Source: Fragum whitleyi
Lineage: Eukaryota > Mollusca > Bivalvia > Cardiida > Cardiidae
NCBI GenBank assembly: GCA_948146395.1
Contig: OX411548.1
Coordinates: forward strand, 38,655,737 to 38,719,736
DNA: 64,000 bases
Direction: 5' to 3'
Shown: positions 34,432-45,201 of the stretch, in pieces
Layout of the letters: every line of letters begins with the position of its first letter
How positions within the stretch are numbered: position 1 is the stretch's first letter
Notes under the pieces: generated by a model
Told to the model about the DNA's origin: nothing
The model's input: the letters and a program-made list of their open reading frames with translations, nothing else
Database searches by the model: none
Position numbers and translations under genes: made by a program

Positions 34432-34925
34432 TACAGTTAACTACATCGTGAAATTGATAAGGTGAATGATTTTGGAATGATTAAGAAATGAAATTTCAAA
34501 ACACTTACAGTTAACTACATCGTGATATTGACAAGGTGAATGATTTTGAATGAGTGTGTGGAGCGAGTTTTGAGTGAGTTTGATGGGAGGTAATCCTATA
34601 TCACAAATTTTGTTCAGGATGAACAAAATTAGTGATATCGATTACCCCCCTTTAATAAAATATGCAAACAAATTATATAGATAACTTCCTATATCTTCAA
34701 GAACCTATTAGACGCTTATAAATTTGAATTATGTCAGTGAAATCGCGATTATTTTCCATCCAAGTTTATTTTGAATGTCGTTGTTGATTCTATATTTTTC
34801 AACGGGTTTGAGCGTTTTTGAATGGTTTGAGTGAGTGTTTGGGATGAATGATTGGAGCGCTGAGTGATCGTATTAGAATGGTTTTGATTGAGGTGAATGC
34901 CAATTTCACGATGTAACTAGCTGTA
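34432..34925 (-). mobile_element. Family D MITE copy 2, with duplicated terminus
   Basis: Reverse orientation, 34434-34923, flanked by TA. One terminus is present twice: CAGTTAACTACATCGTG begins at 34434 and again at 34508, a 74-bp direct duplication that includes flanking AAAACACTTA. The rest matches copy 1 closely in reverse, including the central hairpin and the GAGTGAGTGTTTGGGATGAA motif run. Confidence 0.85.
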
Positions 34926-35057
34926 ATTCTATTCTGTTCAAATACGTTGACAGAAATCGTTTAAAACGCACTGAAATCGTTCAAAACGCTCCATAGCTTT
35001 AATTAATCTATCAAATTATTCCACTATTCAATTGTTTGCTGTACTTTTGAGGCGTCC

Positions 35058-35499
35058 TACAGTTAATAACATCGTGGAATTAACATTCTTCTAAATCAAC
35101 ACCATTCTAAATCGCTCACTCAGCGCCACAATCATTCATTCCAAACACTCACTCAAACCATTCATAAACGCTCAAAATTACTAAAAAAACATAAAAATAA
35201 ACGACTACCCTCAAACTGAATTAAACAAGAACCAAATCGCGATTTTAATGAAATAATTGAAATTTTAAGCATCAGATTGGTTTTTGAGGAAATAGGAAGC
35301 TATTTATAAAATTTGTATGCATAATTATTAAAGGGAGATAATACATATAGCTAATTTTGTTCATCCTGAACAAAACCAGCTATATTGGATTACCTGCCTT
35401 TAATTTCACTCAAAACTCACTCCCCGTACTCATTCAATTTCATTCCAGAATCATTCCAAAATTACTCACCTTGTCAATTTCACGATATTGTTAACTGTA
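35058..35499 (+). mobile_element. Family D MITE copy 3
   Basis: 438 bp, 35060-35497, the same length as copy 1 and flanked by TA. Ends are CAGTTAATAACATCGTGGAA and the complement of CAGTTAACAATATCGTGAAA. The central hairpin has lost part of its pairing (GGGAGATAAT against ATTACCTGCC). Confidence 0.85.
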
Positions 35500-35559
35500 T
35501 TGGTCCATGAAGACTCACAAATCTATACTAAGTATGTAGGTTTTATGGAAGGGAAGCAT

Positions 35560-35706
35560 TTAGAACACCCCTTATTTCGTTCCTCTTGAAACAAATTTGG
35601 CGATTTTCTAATACCGTTCTTTAATTTAGATCAGAACTCGCTCATCCCATTCATTCGAAATCATTCATAATCGTTCATTTTCTAAGTTTCACGGTCTTCT
35701 TAGCTG
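35560..35706 (+). mobile_element. Family D fragment, right half
   Basis: This starts inside the central hairpin (TTCGTTCCTCTTGAAACAAA), runs through CATTCATTCGAAATCATTC and ends CTTAGCTG followed by TA at 35707. It lies only ~60 bp after copy 3. Confidence 0.6.
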
Positions 35707-35924
35707 TAAAACTGTCAATCAAATAGAATCTTATTTTAAAATTTCTCATTAATGCCGATATAAGTTTTGTAAAGTGGGTACTCATTTCAAGTTTCTCGTC
35801 GGTACAAATAAAACAAGTATCCACAACACGGGGTTTTGATTAAAAAAATCTTAAAATATTTTAATCTAGTGTAAATACTATGAACTTGAATGTTCACAGG
35901 TAAATAAATAGCACTAGGGAAAAA

Positions 35925-36680
35925 AGCGCGGTGCTTTTAAGATCCATAACTCTCGCTTGCTTACGTTTTGAAGTTTTGCCCTTTTGTTATTTTACTTAAA
36001 CTTTTTCCAGAGTATATCTCCTAAAGTACAAATGATATCAACTTGAAACTTTACATGTATATAGATCGTATTGAGTAGAAAACGGTTTACAAGAGCCGCG
36101 ACTCTTGCTTGCTTAATTATTGTGTTATTATTCTTTGTTATTTCGAAGACATAATTTTGTCAAGAAAATATCTCTTGAACTATAAATTCTATCTACTTCA
36201 CATATGGATAGACGTCATTTTGGAGAAGTGCGATGCACAAGAACCATAACTCTTGCTTTCTTAATTTTGACTTATTTTCCTTTGTTATTTACAGACATAA
36301 ATTTTGTTCAGAGCATATCTTTGTAAGTTCATCACGTATTCACTTGAATCTTGAAAGATGGAGAAATCTCTAAGGAGAAGTACAACACACACAAAAAATG
36401 ACATAACTCTAATTTAATCTCGAAGTAATTATCCTTTGTTATTTTAAAGGTTTTGATTTTGCCATTTGAATTCTGATGTATAAATGCTATCAATTCGAAT
36501 CTTCTTGTATGGATAGATCTCTTAAAGGAGAATGGCAGGGCTTCAATACGCGCTAACTAAAATGTAGAAATCATAGAGAAGACGCACAGTTCACAAGAAC
36601 CCTAAATCTAGCTGGCTTCAGTTCAATATCAAGCTTTTATAGGCGGAGGTTGGCCATATACGGCAAGGCTCTTGGCTTTT
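35925..36680 (+). repeat. Degenerate ~150-160-bp tandem array, 4-5 units
   Basis: Recurring markers are CAAGAACCATAACTCTTGCT, then CCTTTGTTATTT, then an AATTTTGTnCAGAGnATATCT block, then TATGGATAGA, then GGAGAAGTGCnATGCACAAG. The array closes with TAGGCGGAGGTTGGCCATAT then GGCAAGGCTCTTGG. I recall units of this kind, with this closing segment, from bivalve intergenic DNA. They are not coding. Confidence 0.7.
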
Positions 36681-36847
36681 AATTCGGGCATTTACAATGG
36701 TTTTGCGATGATCCATCATAATATTGTCAGGTCCAGGCTGTTTTGCATTGTTGTTATATTTCCATAAGTATCGCAAGTATTTTTATAGCCGTGTTATCAT
36801 AAATTGAAATATAAAACACTGGGACATGATACTTTCTTAAAAAGTGT

Positions 36848-37238
36848 TACAGTTGATATCAACGTGAAAATGATAAGATGAATGATATTAGAATGATTTT
36901 GGAATAAATTTGGATAAGTATGTGGTGCGAGTATTAAGTGACATTAAAGGGAGGTAATCCTGTGTCACTTATTTTGTTCAAGAGGAACAAAATTAGAGAT
37001 ATTAAACACCTCCCTTTAATAAAAAAAAAAAATGAATACAAGATATATAAATAGCTTCATATTTCTTCATGAAAAAAAAAATACAATTTATATTATATCA
37101 ATTAAAACGCGTTTTTTCGAGCTTCATTTATTTTGAATGAAGTTGTTGATTTTTGAGTATTTGGAATGAATGAATTGATTGCTGAGTGAGCGAATTAGAA
37201 TGATTTTGAGTGAGATGAATGTCAATTTCTCCAGGTAA
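36848..37238 (-). mobile_element. Family D MITE copy 4, one end lost
   Basis: Starts after TA with CAGTTGATATCAACGTGAAA. The central hairpin is GGGAGGTAATC with ACCTCCC around GTTCAAGAGGAAC. The far end stops at GTCAATTTCTCCAGG, so the second terminus is degraded. Confidence 0.75.
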
Positions 37239-37560
37239 AAACATTCTTCCAAACACCTTTTCGTTGAACCTTACAAGTCTTCCACTGTCTAAATGTTTTC
37301 GTTTTCAATACAAAAGTTTATTAGACGATGACTTTACATGTACACGTTGAAGATGAAAGCAAACACAAGTTGTTTAATCAGATAATTAAACGCCTTGTCT
37401 CTGCACCAGAAGGCGTCTGTCGGGGAAAGCCAGGTATTTCCTCTCTTTTCGTGCGTGAACAGTTTGTTGAGAGCTGTCTTACCTTTTTTGGCAACATTCG
37501 GTAGAATTGTAGAATTTTTTATACGAAAGAAATGCGATAACAATGCCAATGAGAGACACA
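37239..37560. other. No supported gene
   Basis: Opposed 74- and 75-codon frames overlap on both strands around 37334-37619 and extend into a transposon, so I do not call either. Confidence 0.45.
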
Positions 37561-37826
37561 TATGTGACCCGTCATGCGAAAGGGGACCATCTGAGAAGTG
37601 CGTAAAGTGTCGATCCTAGTCAGACTGCGCGGATTGCGCAGACTGACTTGAGTCGAAACTTTTTACACCGTGCTGATTTTCTGCAACATGCATGATCAAT
37701 CTTCCTTCCAGTCAAAGAATTTTTGAAATACGACTACTGGTTGACCTATGGTGGATCGAATCTCTTTTTCAATTATTCATTTTACAGAATTCCCGGATGG
37801 TCCCTTTTCGCGCGACGGGTCACATA
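37561..37826 (+). mobile_element. Family E MITE copy 1
   Basis: 37563-37824 (262 bp) is flanked by TA. The left terminus TGTGACCCGTCATGCGAAAG and the right terminus in reverse complement TGTGACCCGTCGCGCGAAAA give inverted ends of ~30 bp. An internal GC-rich hairpin is CAGACTGCGC...GCGCAGACTG. It belongs to a TA-target DNA-transposon group and is non-autonomous. Copies are at 47846, 60279 and 61403. Confidence 0.85.
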
Positions 37827-37914
37827 ATTATGTTTAATATGTGGTGTTTTAGGAAGCGGTTCCTTGTTCCAGCGAGGTATCTTTCTAGGAAATTGACTTT
37901 TATCTTATAACTAT

Positions 37915-38209
37915 ACAAATATCCGTGTGCTAACATTCCGTATGATATTTTTTATGATATCACATAGTTATTTTTAGAACAATGATATAATGCGGTTATT
38001 TATAGAAACTTGCATTTCTGTTAGAAACATCGACGGAAACAAGGCAAATAGAGGTTATAAGATAAATATAATACGTACTTAGTGTATTGTATGAAAATAT
38101 CTAACTCGGTTGTGAGTATTGATAATTGTCTTGACAGAGCCTCGACACTTATCAATTCTCCCAACCTCGTTAGATATTTTTTTATACAAAACACTAAGTT
38201 CGTATTATA
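37915..38209 (-). mobile_element. Family G palindromic element copy 2
   Basis: The arm 37915-38066 (ATCACATAGTTATTTTTAGA, then ACTTGCATTTCTGTTAGAAA) precedes the 143-bp palindrome 38067-38209. This is the reverse of copy 1. The palindrome length is identical in both copies. Confidence 0.75.
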
Positions 38210-38244
38210 CATATACGTGACATTTCTAGCAATTCACAAGTGTA

Positions 38245-38300
38245 CATGTGCAGATGCACAGTTTGATCATTCGAGCCTTCGCTTTGCACTCTTTTAATGG
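38245..38300 (+). repeat. Family H dispersed repeat fragment
   Basis: The core GTGCAGATGCACAGTTTGAT followed by CTTCGCTTTGCACTCT recurs, diverged, at 56256 and 58222. It resembles a bivalve repeat I recall that contains GCGCAGGCTGG, but I cannot place it. Confidence 0.45.
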
Positions 38301-38431
38301 ATAAACGTACCAAATCAAAGTTCTTTAAATAGACAATTAGCAAGTATCAACCGAGAAGCCGAAAAGACACTTTTTTAGCTATTGTTGTTTGAAAATGATG
38401 TCTTAATGTTTTTACCTTCTATAAATAAAGA

Positions 38432-38528
<97 letters not shown>
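38432..38528 (+). repeat. (ATT)n microsatellite
   Basis: An almost pure ATT array with one interruption (ACT near 38490). Its poly-isoleucine frame is not a gene. Confidence 0.95.
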
Positions 38529-38592
38529 AGCATTGTACATAACATTTCATATACATGTATTATTTCACATAAGCGCCGTGTGGGACTTAATG

Positions 38593-38682
38593 TGGCAGAG
38601 CCTCGACAATTATCAATTCCCGAAACGTCGTATATAAGATATTGTTTTCGTTCAAAACACTAAGTTCGTATTATATATGTAC
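38593..38682 (-). mobile_element. Family G half palindrome
   Basis: GCAGAGCCTCGACAATTATC to AACACTAAGTTCGTATTATA matches the right half of the palindrome in copy 2, which lies ~385 bp upstream across the microsatellite. Confidence 0.65.
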
Positions 38683-40320
38683 ATGTATTTCAGCCTTGAA
38701 CAGTTATCGATCTGCGTTATACAATGTATAGGTTATATGGGGTGTTACAAGATTTGTTAAGTTATGGGGTGTTATGGAATGTGTAAACATTTAATTTCCA
38801 TCAATCAACATTTGTCCAGACATCATATGTAAATTTTCATTACTATTTTGCATATTGCAGAATATTACGTTTCAGTACACTTTGTTAAATGTAAACCAAA
38901 TTTTACAATAAACACACGGAGGATAAAGTGTTTTTTTGTATTTGATTTTCTATTCCTTATATTACAAGGGGTTATGAATCCAGGAAAAACTACAAATTTA
39001 TTGTTTTAGGATAAATCTGTAAAAGAAATGACAGGTTACCCATTTTGTATTTTCGTTTCCAATAAATATATAATAAAGCGCATTCATTAATTTGAGCAAA
39101 TTGATTATGGGAACTACTTCTCTTTATCCACGACCCGTCATATGTAACATATGGAAATTCAAATCAGAGAATGTACTTTTTACAGTGACATTTTAAACAG
39201 TGACAAAAATATTGAACTATTTAGAAAAAAAGGCATTTTTCATTCAGAAAATCTTACCCTCAAGGATGATAATGATTCGCAAGCGTAAGGGTATTTTATT
39301 GAACTTTAAAACTATAAAGAATTTAAGTCAAAAATACATATGTATATCAGATTGCAGAGCTTGTATTGTTCTTCTCTTTTATCATTTTCAAAAGATAAAC
39401 GGCATTTGAAGATTTTAATTAATTCAGTGAGAAAATCTAGGAAAGATCACTTTTTAAGCATTTTCTTATTATTAATGAAATAATTCTTTTACTGTTAAAT
39501 TTAAACGATGTAAAATCCCAATAAACGGGTTAAATTGGAAGCAAAAATCTTTAAGGCTTTGGGTTGTACAAAAAGGTAGACTTTCCATCTCTGGATCAAT
39601 AGTTCATAGCTCAGTGTCAAAATTGATGCCCTCGTTATTTATATAGCTGTATAGTCAGTTCGACCACTTGTCTGATATATGTCCAAAATGAATAATTGGT
39701 TGGCCAGCCCTGCGTTCAAGATGAAACCATTGGAGAAAACGTTTTATAAATGGTACCCAGCTTTGCACGTGAACTCACGTACAAAGCATGGTATCATTTT
39801 TAAACATTTGTAAACTTTTTTTTGCATCATGATTTCAGATAAGATCTTTTATGGACGAGCCTTTAATGAGCAGTTTCCTAAATTGAATAATGCTTTTTAT
39901 GGATGGACTTTACCTATCTTTTAATCCTTATCAATATGTAACACAATATATGGTTTTATGAAAGTTTATCAGATACATATATATTTTGATAATATTTTAC
40001 CACATTTTTCTTTTTTGCTTATACTTAACTATAGTTTCTTTGAGTTGATACCGAACCAAATTAAGAAAAGGCAAGTGGGTTCTATCTTGCAATTTTAGTA
40101 TAATTGTCATAAAGTCAAGATTCTCTATTTTGATTGATCAATGTTGATGTAAAAAAAGGGGGTGTGTTTAAACTTCGAGTCCGATATTGAAATGAAAACC
40201 ATTTAATATATTTGCTTTACATCCCATTCTATTGCCGACGGCAGATTAAGCCGCATCACATTTTCTTCAAATTCATCTTTCTTTTGAAGCGTATTAAGAA
40301 CAAGACCGACCATATAAATA
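38683..40320. other. No feature seen
   Basis: AT-rich spacer. GGGGTGTTACAAG and GGGGTGTTATGG near 38740-38780 echo the family G arm. Confidence 0.4.
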
Positions 40321-40659
40321 CCGTAAAAGCTCTAATACAACCCTATGGCTCTTTTAGAATCATCGCATTTCAATAAGAGAGGGATGTGCCTTTATTAGAG
40401 GCTACGCTACAAATCGATGGCTCAGTGCGAAACAGTTGTAACTTAATTATCTTTGATAAACATAATGTATCGAAAAGGATTAACATTTGATTAGTTTAAA
40501 AGTGCATAAAGCCCTCTGTTGGATTTTTCTGACCTTGACTTTGATCTTGATGGGCCTTTATGAACTGCTTCAAGATTTTGTAAAATCTCATTTAAAAGAG
40601 ACTATTTCAACCTCCGAAAAGGGGAATGGGAGCATGTGGCTGTATTAGAATTTTTACGG
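40321..40659. mobile_element. Family N putative MITE, 339 bp
   Basis: The left end CCGTAAAAGCTCTAATACAA and the right end in reverse complement CCGTAAAAATTCTAATACAG are ~30-bp inverted repeats with few mismatches. TA-rich flanks (AAATA and TCTATA) fit a TA target but are not decisive. Single copy here; non-coding. Confidence 0.6.
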
Positions 40660-41169
40660 TCTATACATGTACATATCGGTAAAGTTTCAACTGCGATATG
40701 GCCATTTTAAATAAAGTTCACACAACGGTCGCGAAAATAGGCATCAGAATTCATGATTATTCCGTCACCATAGCAACCTCGATATACAAGACCCGAGTGT
40801 AAAAACTAAAAAGTGCTCCTTTGAAATTGATACATCAAAGTGGCTGTTTTCTCCATTACTATGGCAACTATTTCATTAAAACATGATTTCTTCAGTAAAA
40901 TGATACAAAATTTCGAGTTGCCTTTTGTCTTGCTCTACCTTGCCTATCACGTGCTTAAATGTAGAATTTCAATGCAATTTTCTTCAGACTTTTATTCCCG
41001 TGATTTGAAAAAATGAAAACAACAAAAACTTTGCATGCTTGTAATATGCGTATTTATGAAAAGCCCTTACAAGCATTTTCTTCTAACGTTCTTTAACTGT
41101 AATATCATGGACTTATTCTAAACATAGATGCACAAGTTTAAGTTAGTGATCAAAAGTCAATTTTATCGA
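40660..41169. other. No feature seen
   Basis: Nothing is supported. Confidence 0.5.
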
Positions 41170-41575
41170 TACAGTAAGAAACATAGTGAAATTGATATTC
41201 ATGTCGATCAAAGCCATTCTACAGCGCTCGATCAGCGTTCCCTTCAGTGCATTCAAACAACTCACTCCTATTACTCAATAATGCTTCAAAATTATCCGAA
41301 AACGTTATTTTATTTATTCATCTAGATTTAATTTTAAGGGCTTATTTATTATCTGATGTAGATTTCAAAGCGTCTGATTTATCATTGAAGACACATCCAC
41401 CAAAATGTACGTATTTTTTTATTAAAGGGGATGTGTGAAATATCGCTTATGTCGTCCAATTCGGACGGCATTAGCGATATCGTATTACCTCCCTTACATT
41501 TCACTCAACATTCACTAATCGCGTTCCAATTTCAAAAAATATAACCTGGTCATTTTAACGATGTTCCTAACCGTA
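41170..41575 (+). mobile_element. Family D MITE copy 5
   Basis: 402 bp, 41172-41573, flanked by TA. Ends are CAGTAAGAAACATAGTGAAA and the complement of CGGTTAGGAACATCGTTAAA. The centre is changed to TATCGCTTATGTCGTCCAAT then TCGGACGGCATTAGCGATAT, still a hairpin. This is the most diverged full copy. Confidence 0.75.
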
Positions 41576-41576
41576 T

Positions 41577-41965
41577 TTATAGACAAATTTGACCTTTGAA
41601 GCTCAACAAAACTTGTTCGTCTATAGACATTATTCGTTAGCTATGCTGCTGTATCAAAGAGTTTGTTTTGTTACATTTGAGAACCTTTGTAACACCTTAT
41701 CAATTTGTACGTGGAACACTTACGACCAGAATGGTATATTATGGTAAAAAATAAGATTATTTTGAAATTCCCAAACAATGGTTATCTTAATTCGTGGTTT
41801 AAATACAATGACCAAGGAAAGACTAACACTCATGTCGTGATATTATATGAACGAAATACATATTTTAGATGTTCTATTTCGAGTGAGTTTTTAAAGGTCA
41901 ATTTTGTCTATACTTGTATAGACAAAATTGACCTTTGATCACTGACAAGAAATTTGTGCATTTAA
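41577..41965. repeat. Family L palindrome and half copy
   Basis: A perfect palindrome at 41893-41936 has 20-bp arms starting AAAGGTCAATTTTGTCTATA and a CTTG loop. The segment right of it (GACCTTTGATCACTGACAAG, then TTGTGCATTT) is echoed at 41581 (GACCTTTGAAGCTCAACAAA) and again at 53890. This suggests a small palindromic dispersed element. Confidence 0.65.
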
Positions 41966-43285
41966 AATGTTAAACTGTGAGAGAAAAGACAATGCGGTTT
42001 AAGACGACAAAGTTATATTCACCCACAATTGGACCATTTTCCTAAACTTGCATAATACCGACTAGACGGCAGTGCAAGGTGTTAAAAAGGCGGGATAACT
42101 CTGCCCAAAAGAGTCAAAACATTTGGCATTTCCTTGTAATAGAGACACGGCGTACATCGAGTCAAACGACAGATAGCATCAGACAAGAACAAAAACGCGT
42201 TTGAGTGACACAGACTTCCCTTTTTTGCCCTATAACTCCGCCCATATCACTCGGTAAATATCGGCTGCTAGTATTAGTATCGTCTGCTCCATGAACACTG
42301 CAGCACGCGCTCAATAAACAGGAAATGACGAGAGACTGATTGATAAAAAAATGTAAACTGTTGATTGTTATTGATTGATAGTTTAATGCAGTGGTGTAAA
42401 TTACACTGGGGTGATTATTTGCGACGTTGGATAAATATTTGTGTTTATTTACGGGAAATAAATCAAGAGGGTTAATACATTTGCAGAAGGTATTTACTCA
42501 CTTCAAGTAATGATGGATTTAATGTCTGTCGGAATTTTCTCCGAGTTTCTCAATTAAGGCTACAAGGTAGTCTATTTGACAGGTAGTGCCATCTTTATCT
42601 ATTTTTACGTGCAATATATACTGAGAGGAAAACATACTGCTACCTCAAAGTTTCAATATCCTACTAGTAAATTTGTGCTTGTGTAAAAAAAAAAAAATAA
42701 AAAAATACGACTATTCACAAATGTATACCCCTTCTTATGCAGATACAAAGGCTTGATTTCGGACAAAATTGCCATACATTTTTCAAGCAAAATTATTATC
42801 ATACACTGTAAAGAAATATTGGTCATTCTTTCGATACATTTAATATTTGCATTGCTTTTTTTCTTTTTGGTGATATCTTATTGAACCTTTATTAAACATA
42901 TTCTTATTTTGTTTCTAAGAATCCCAACAGATACAACCATCTTCTACGGTTTCCGAACTATGCATGTGTAAACATTCGTTCCTAAACTACCTTCCTAGAC
43001 CTTTTCGACACAGATAAAACTCTTATTTTTTTTAAACTATATCTAATGAAATATATCCGCGTGATAGTGTTTCAATAAAAGTATCATCAGAGAAAGATGG
43101 ATTAATTCTATGTGGCTACAGCCAGGAAGTTTAATTCACCATACAGTTCTTGTGACAATTTCAAGGCGCTTTTTAGAATTCCATTAACTTTTAACAGGGG
43201 AAAAGAAACCTTAACCCATAGAAATTAACAGGAAATATCAGTTGTAGTTGAGAAGTTGAAATGTTGTTCTAGCTAACGATGAAAC
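41966..43285. promoter_or_regulatory. Possible upstream region of the 43286 exon; no other feature
   Basis: 42050-42330 is less AT-rich than its surroundings and holds several CpGs (ACACGGCGTACATCGAG, CACGCGCTC). No TATA box is clear. It is a candidate promoter or 5' exon only because it precedes the best coding candidate. Confidence 0.2.
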
Positions 43286-43376
43286 ATGATCGTCGTGTGT
43301 AATCTCCGACGATTTTTTGGCACGATGCTGCTGATCTCTTGGATTATAGCCTGGGATTTACTCAGATTAGCTACAG
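43286..43376 (+). CDS. Candidate first coding exon, secreted or membrane protein
   Basis: From ATG at 43286 the frame gives an N-terminus with basic residues (NLRR). A hydrophobic core follows (MLLISWIIAWDLL), then RLAT. It ends at ACAG|GTAAAT at 43376/43377, a good splice donor in phase 1, as often seen after signal peptides. A second in-frame ATG at 43325 would give a tighter signal peptide. An overlapping upstream ATG at 43279 stops after seven codons. The family cannot be inferred from a signal peptide, and no second exon was found downstream. A family A MITE sits just inside the putative intron. Confidence 0.35.
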
Positions 43377-43413
43377 GTAAATATCGTGTCGTGTTACTTT
43401 TTGTCTCGGTGTC

Positions 43414-43642
43414 TTAACACTTTCCTGTTTTACAAAATTTTGGACCTGTCCAAATTCAAAGGTTTTGCAGACGAAAATTTAAAGTGGATTTAATTTGAAA
43501 AGTAGCCATTATGTAGGGTAGAAAATAGTGTGGAAGAAGAAGAAATTGCTTGTCAGAAGCAATTTCTTCTTTTTTCACAATGTTTTCTCAATCATAAAAT
43601 CACAGGCACGTAAAAAGCAGGGATTAAACAGCAAAGGGTTAA
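43414..43642 (-). mobile_element. Family A MITE copy 3
   Basis: 221 bp, 43418-43638, reverse orientation, with perfect TTAA at both sides (43414-43417 and 43639-43642). The internal hairpin with 15-bp arms is intact. The plus-strand open frame across it repeats the one at 273-473 and is not a gene. Confidence 0.9.
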
Positions 43643-44815
43643 ATGAGTACCAATTGCCCGCTATTCGAGGCTTGACTCTTATTTATTTTACAGTCAAAAA
43701 TAAATCGGGTTCAAACTCCAAATAAAAGCGTAATTCGACCAGTTCGTTAATAGAAAAAAGACTGCATTTTAATTTACGGCAAACTAAATAATATGCATTT
43801 AAAGAATAGTCACAAATATAATGGCGAGATAATTTCTTAAGACTTGTTTTGCCAAAGTTGTTGAGACTCGTAAATTAAGTCCGAAGGAGTGCTTTTGACA
43901 TTCACATAACAAACATTTAAGTAATACCTCCGTCCTTTAGCCTCGACCATGTCTCTTCTTCTATGCAATATTTTGTCATGTCTTATTTTTTATGTTCAAA
44001 TCGTGATTTGGACAAGTTCTCATTTTGTATCGAAGAATGTCGCAGATTTTTTTCGTTCACTGTGACCTCTTTATTTGATAAGGTCCTAATTTCAACATTA
44101 TTATTTCTTTTTTTTTCCTAAGAATTATCAGGTTATACAATGTTTATGTTGGAAAAAAAAAAGATTTATCAGTTTTGTTGTATTTTCTAAGCATACATAT
44201 TCAGTACAAAACTATTCCAAAACTGACATAGTTTTTCTGTCTTTAGCTACAGCGATTCTAGTAGCTTTTGTAACTATGTGCGTTTTCTTTTGCTATTGAA
44301 TAAGCAATTGTGATGCAACACGATTAATCAAGTATGGATGTCGAATATCCTTGGTGCCTTTTAATATGATATGCTGAAGAACTTCAAACATTGTTAAGTT
44401 GTATAGTGATTATCCAAAGATAGGTTTCTCGATTCTAGGGGCAAATTCAGACTCTTCGATTCTAAGGGCAAAACAACTTCACGGATAACCTCTTTTGTAG
44501 ACCTGCCGAAGATGAATCATAGATTTTAAAAGATCACATGCCTTTTTCAAACATTACATGCATTGTCAGACTCACCGTGAGCGACCATAATGTACTCACG
44601 ACATGTAGATCGCCCATTGACAAGACTATTTCTCCAAAAGAAGCCAACTTTGTCACATAAAAATAACTTCAGCCTTGAAAGGTCTACCTGGGATTCAACT
44701 TACAGGCAGATAAAATCAGTGTGTCTCATTAAAAGCAACGACATGTTTAAATAATTTACAAGTTTTAATGTCCCTAGATTAGTGCAAAGCAGTTTCGAAC
44801 ATTATTACAGTAAAC
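43643..44815. other. No feature seen
   Basis: A short direct repeat TCGATTCTAGGGGCAAA / TCGATTCTAAGGGCAAA lies at 44431-44470. No gene is supported. Confidence 0.45.
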
Positions 44816-45201
44816 AACATCGAAATTGACAAGATGATTGAATTTGAAATAATTATGAAATGAAATTGATGAGAGAGTTTTGGATGTGAAATTAAAGGGA
44901 GGTAATCCAATACCTATTTTTAAGTTCAGGATGAACAAAATTAGCGATATGTTTACCTCCCTTTAATAAAATATGTATGCAAGATGTGTAAATAGCTTCC
45001 TGTTTCTCTCATTTTTAATAATGTCAGTGAAACTGCGCCTTTTTTTTATTTATATTCATTTTGAATGTAGCTGTTGCTTATATCTTTTCGATCATTTTGG
45101 GGCGTTTTTGGGTGATTTTAGTGAGTGTTTAGAATTTGAGTGTGTGATTTAGCATTGTTTTGATTGACATAAATGTCAATTTCACGATGTAACTAACTGT
45201 A
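44816..45201 (-). mobile_element. Family D MITE copy 6
   Basis: 382 bp, 44818-45199, TA on both sides. Ends are CAGTAAACAACATCGAAATT and the complement of CAGTTAGTTACATCGTGAAA. The central GGGAGGTAATC / TTACCTCCC hairpin is retained around TTCAGGATGAAC. Confidence 0.85.

Noticed and set aside
38382..38663. Poly-isoleucine 93-codon frame
   Set aside because: It is the (ATT)n microsatellite read in frame.
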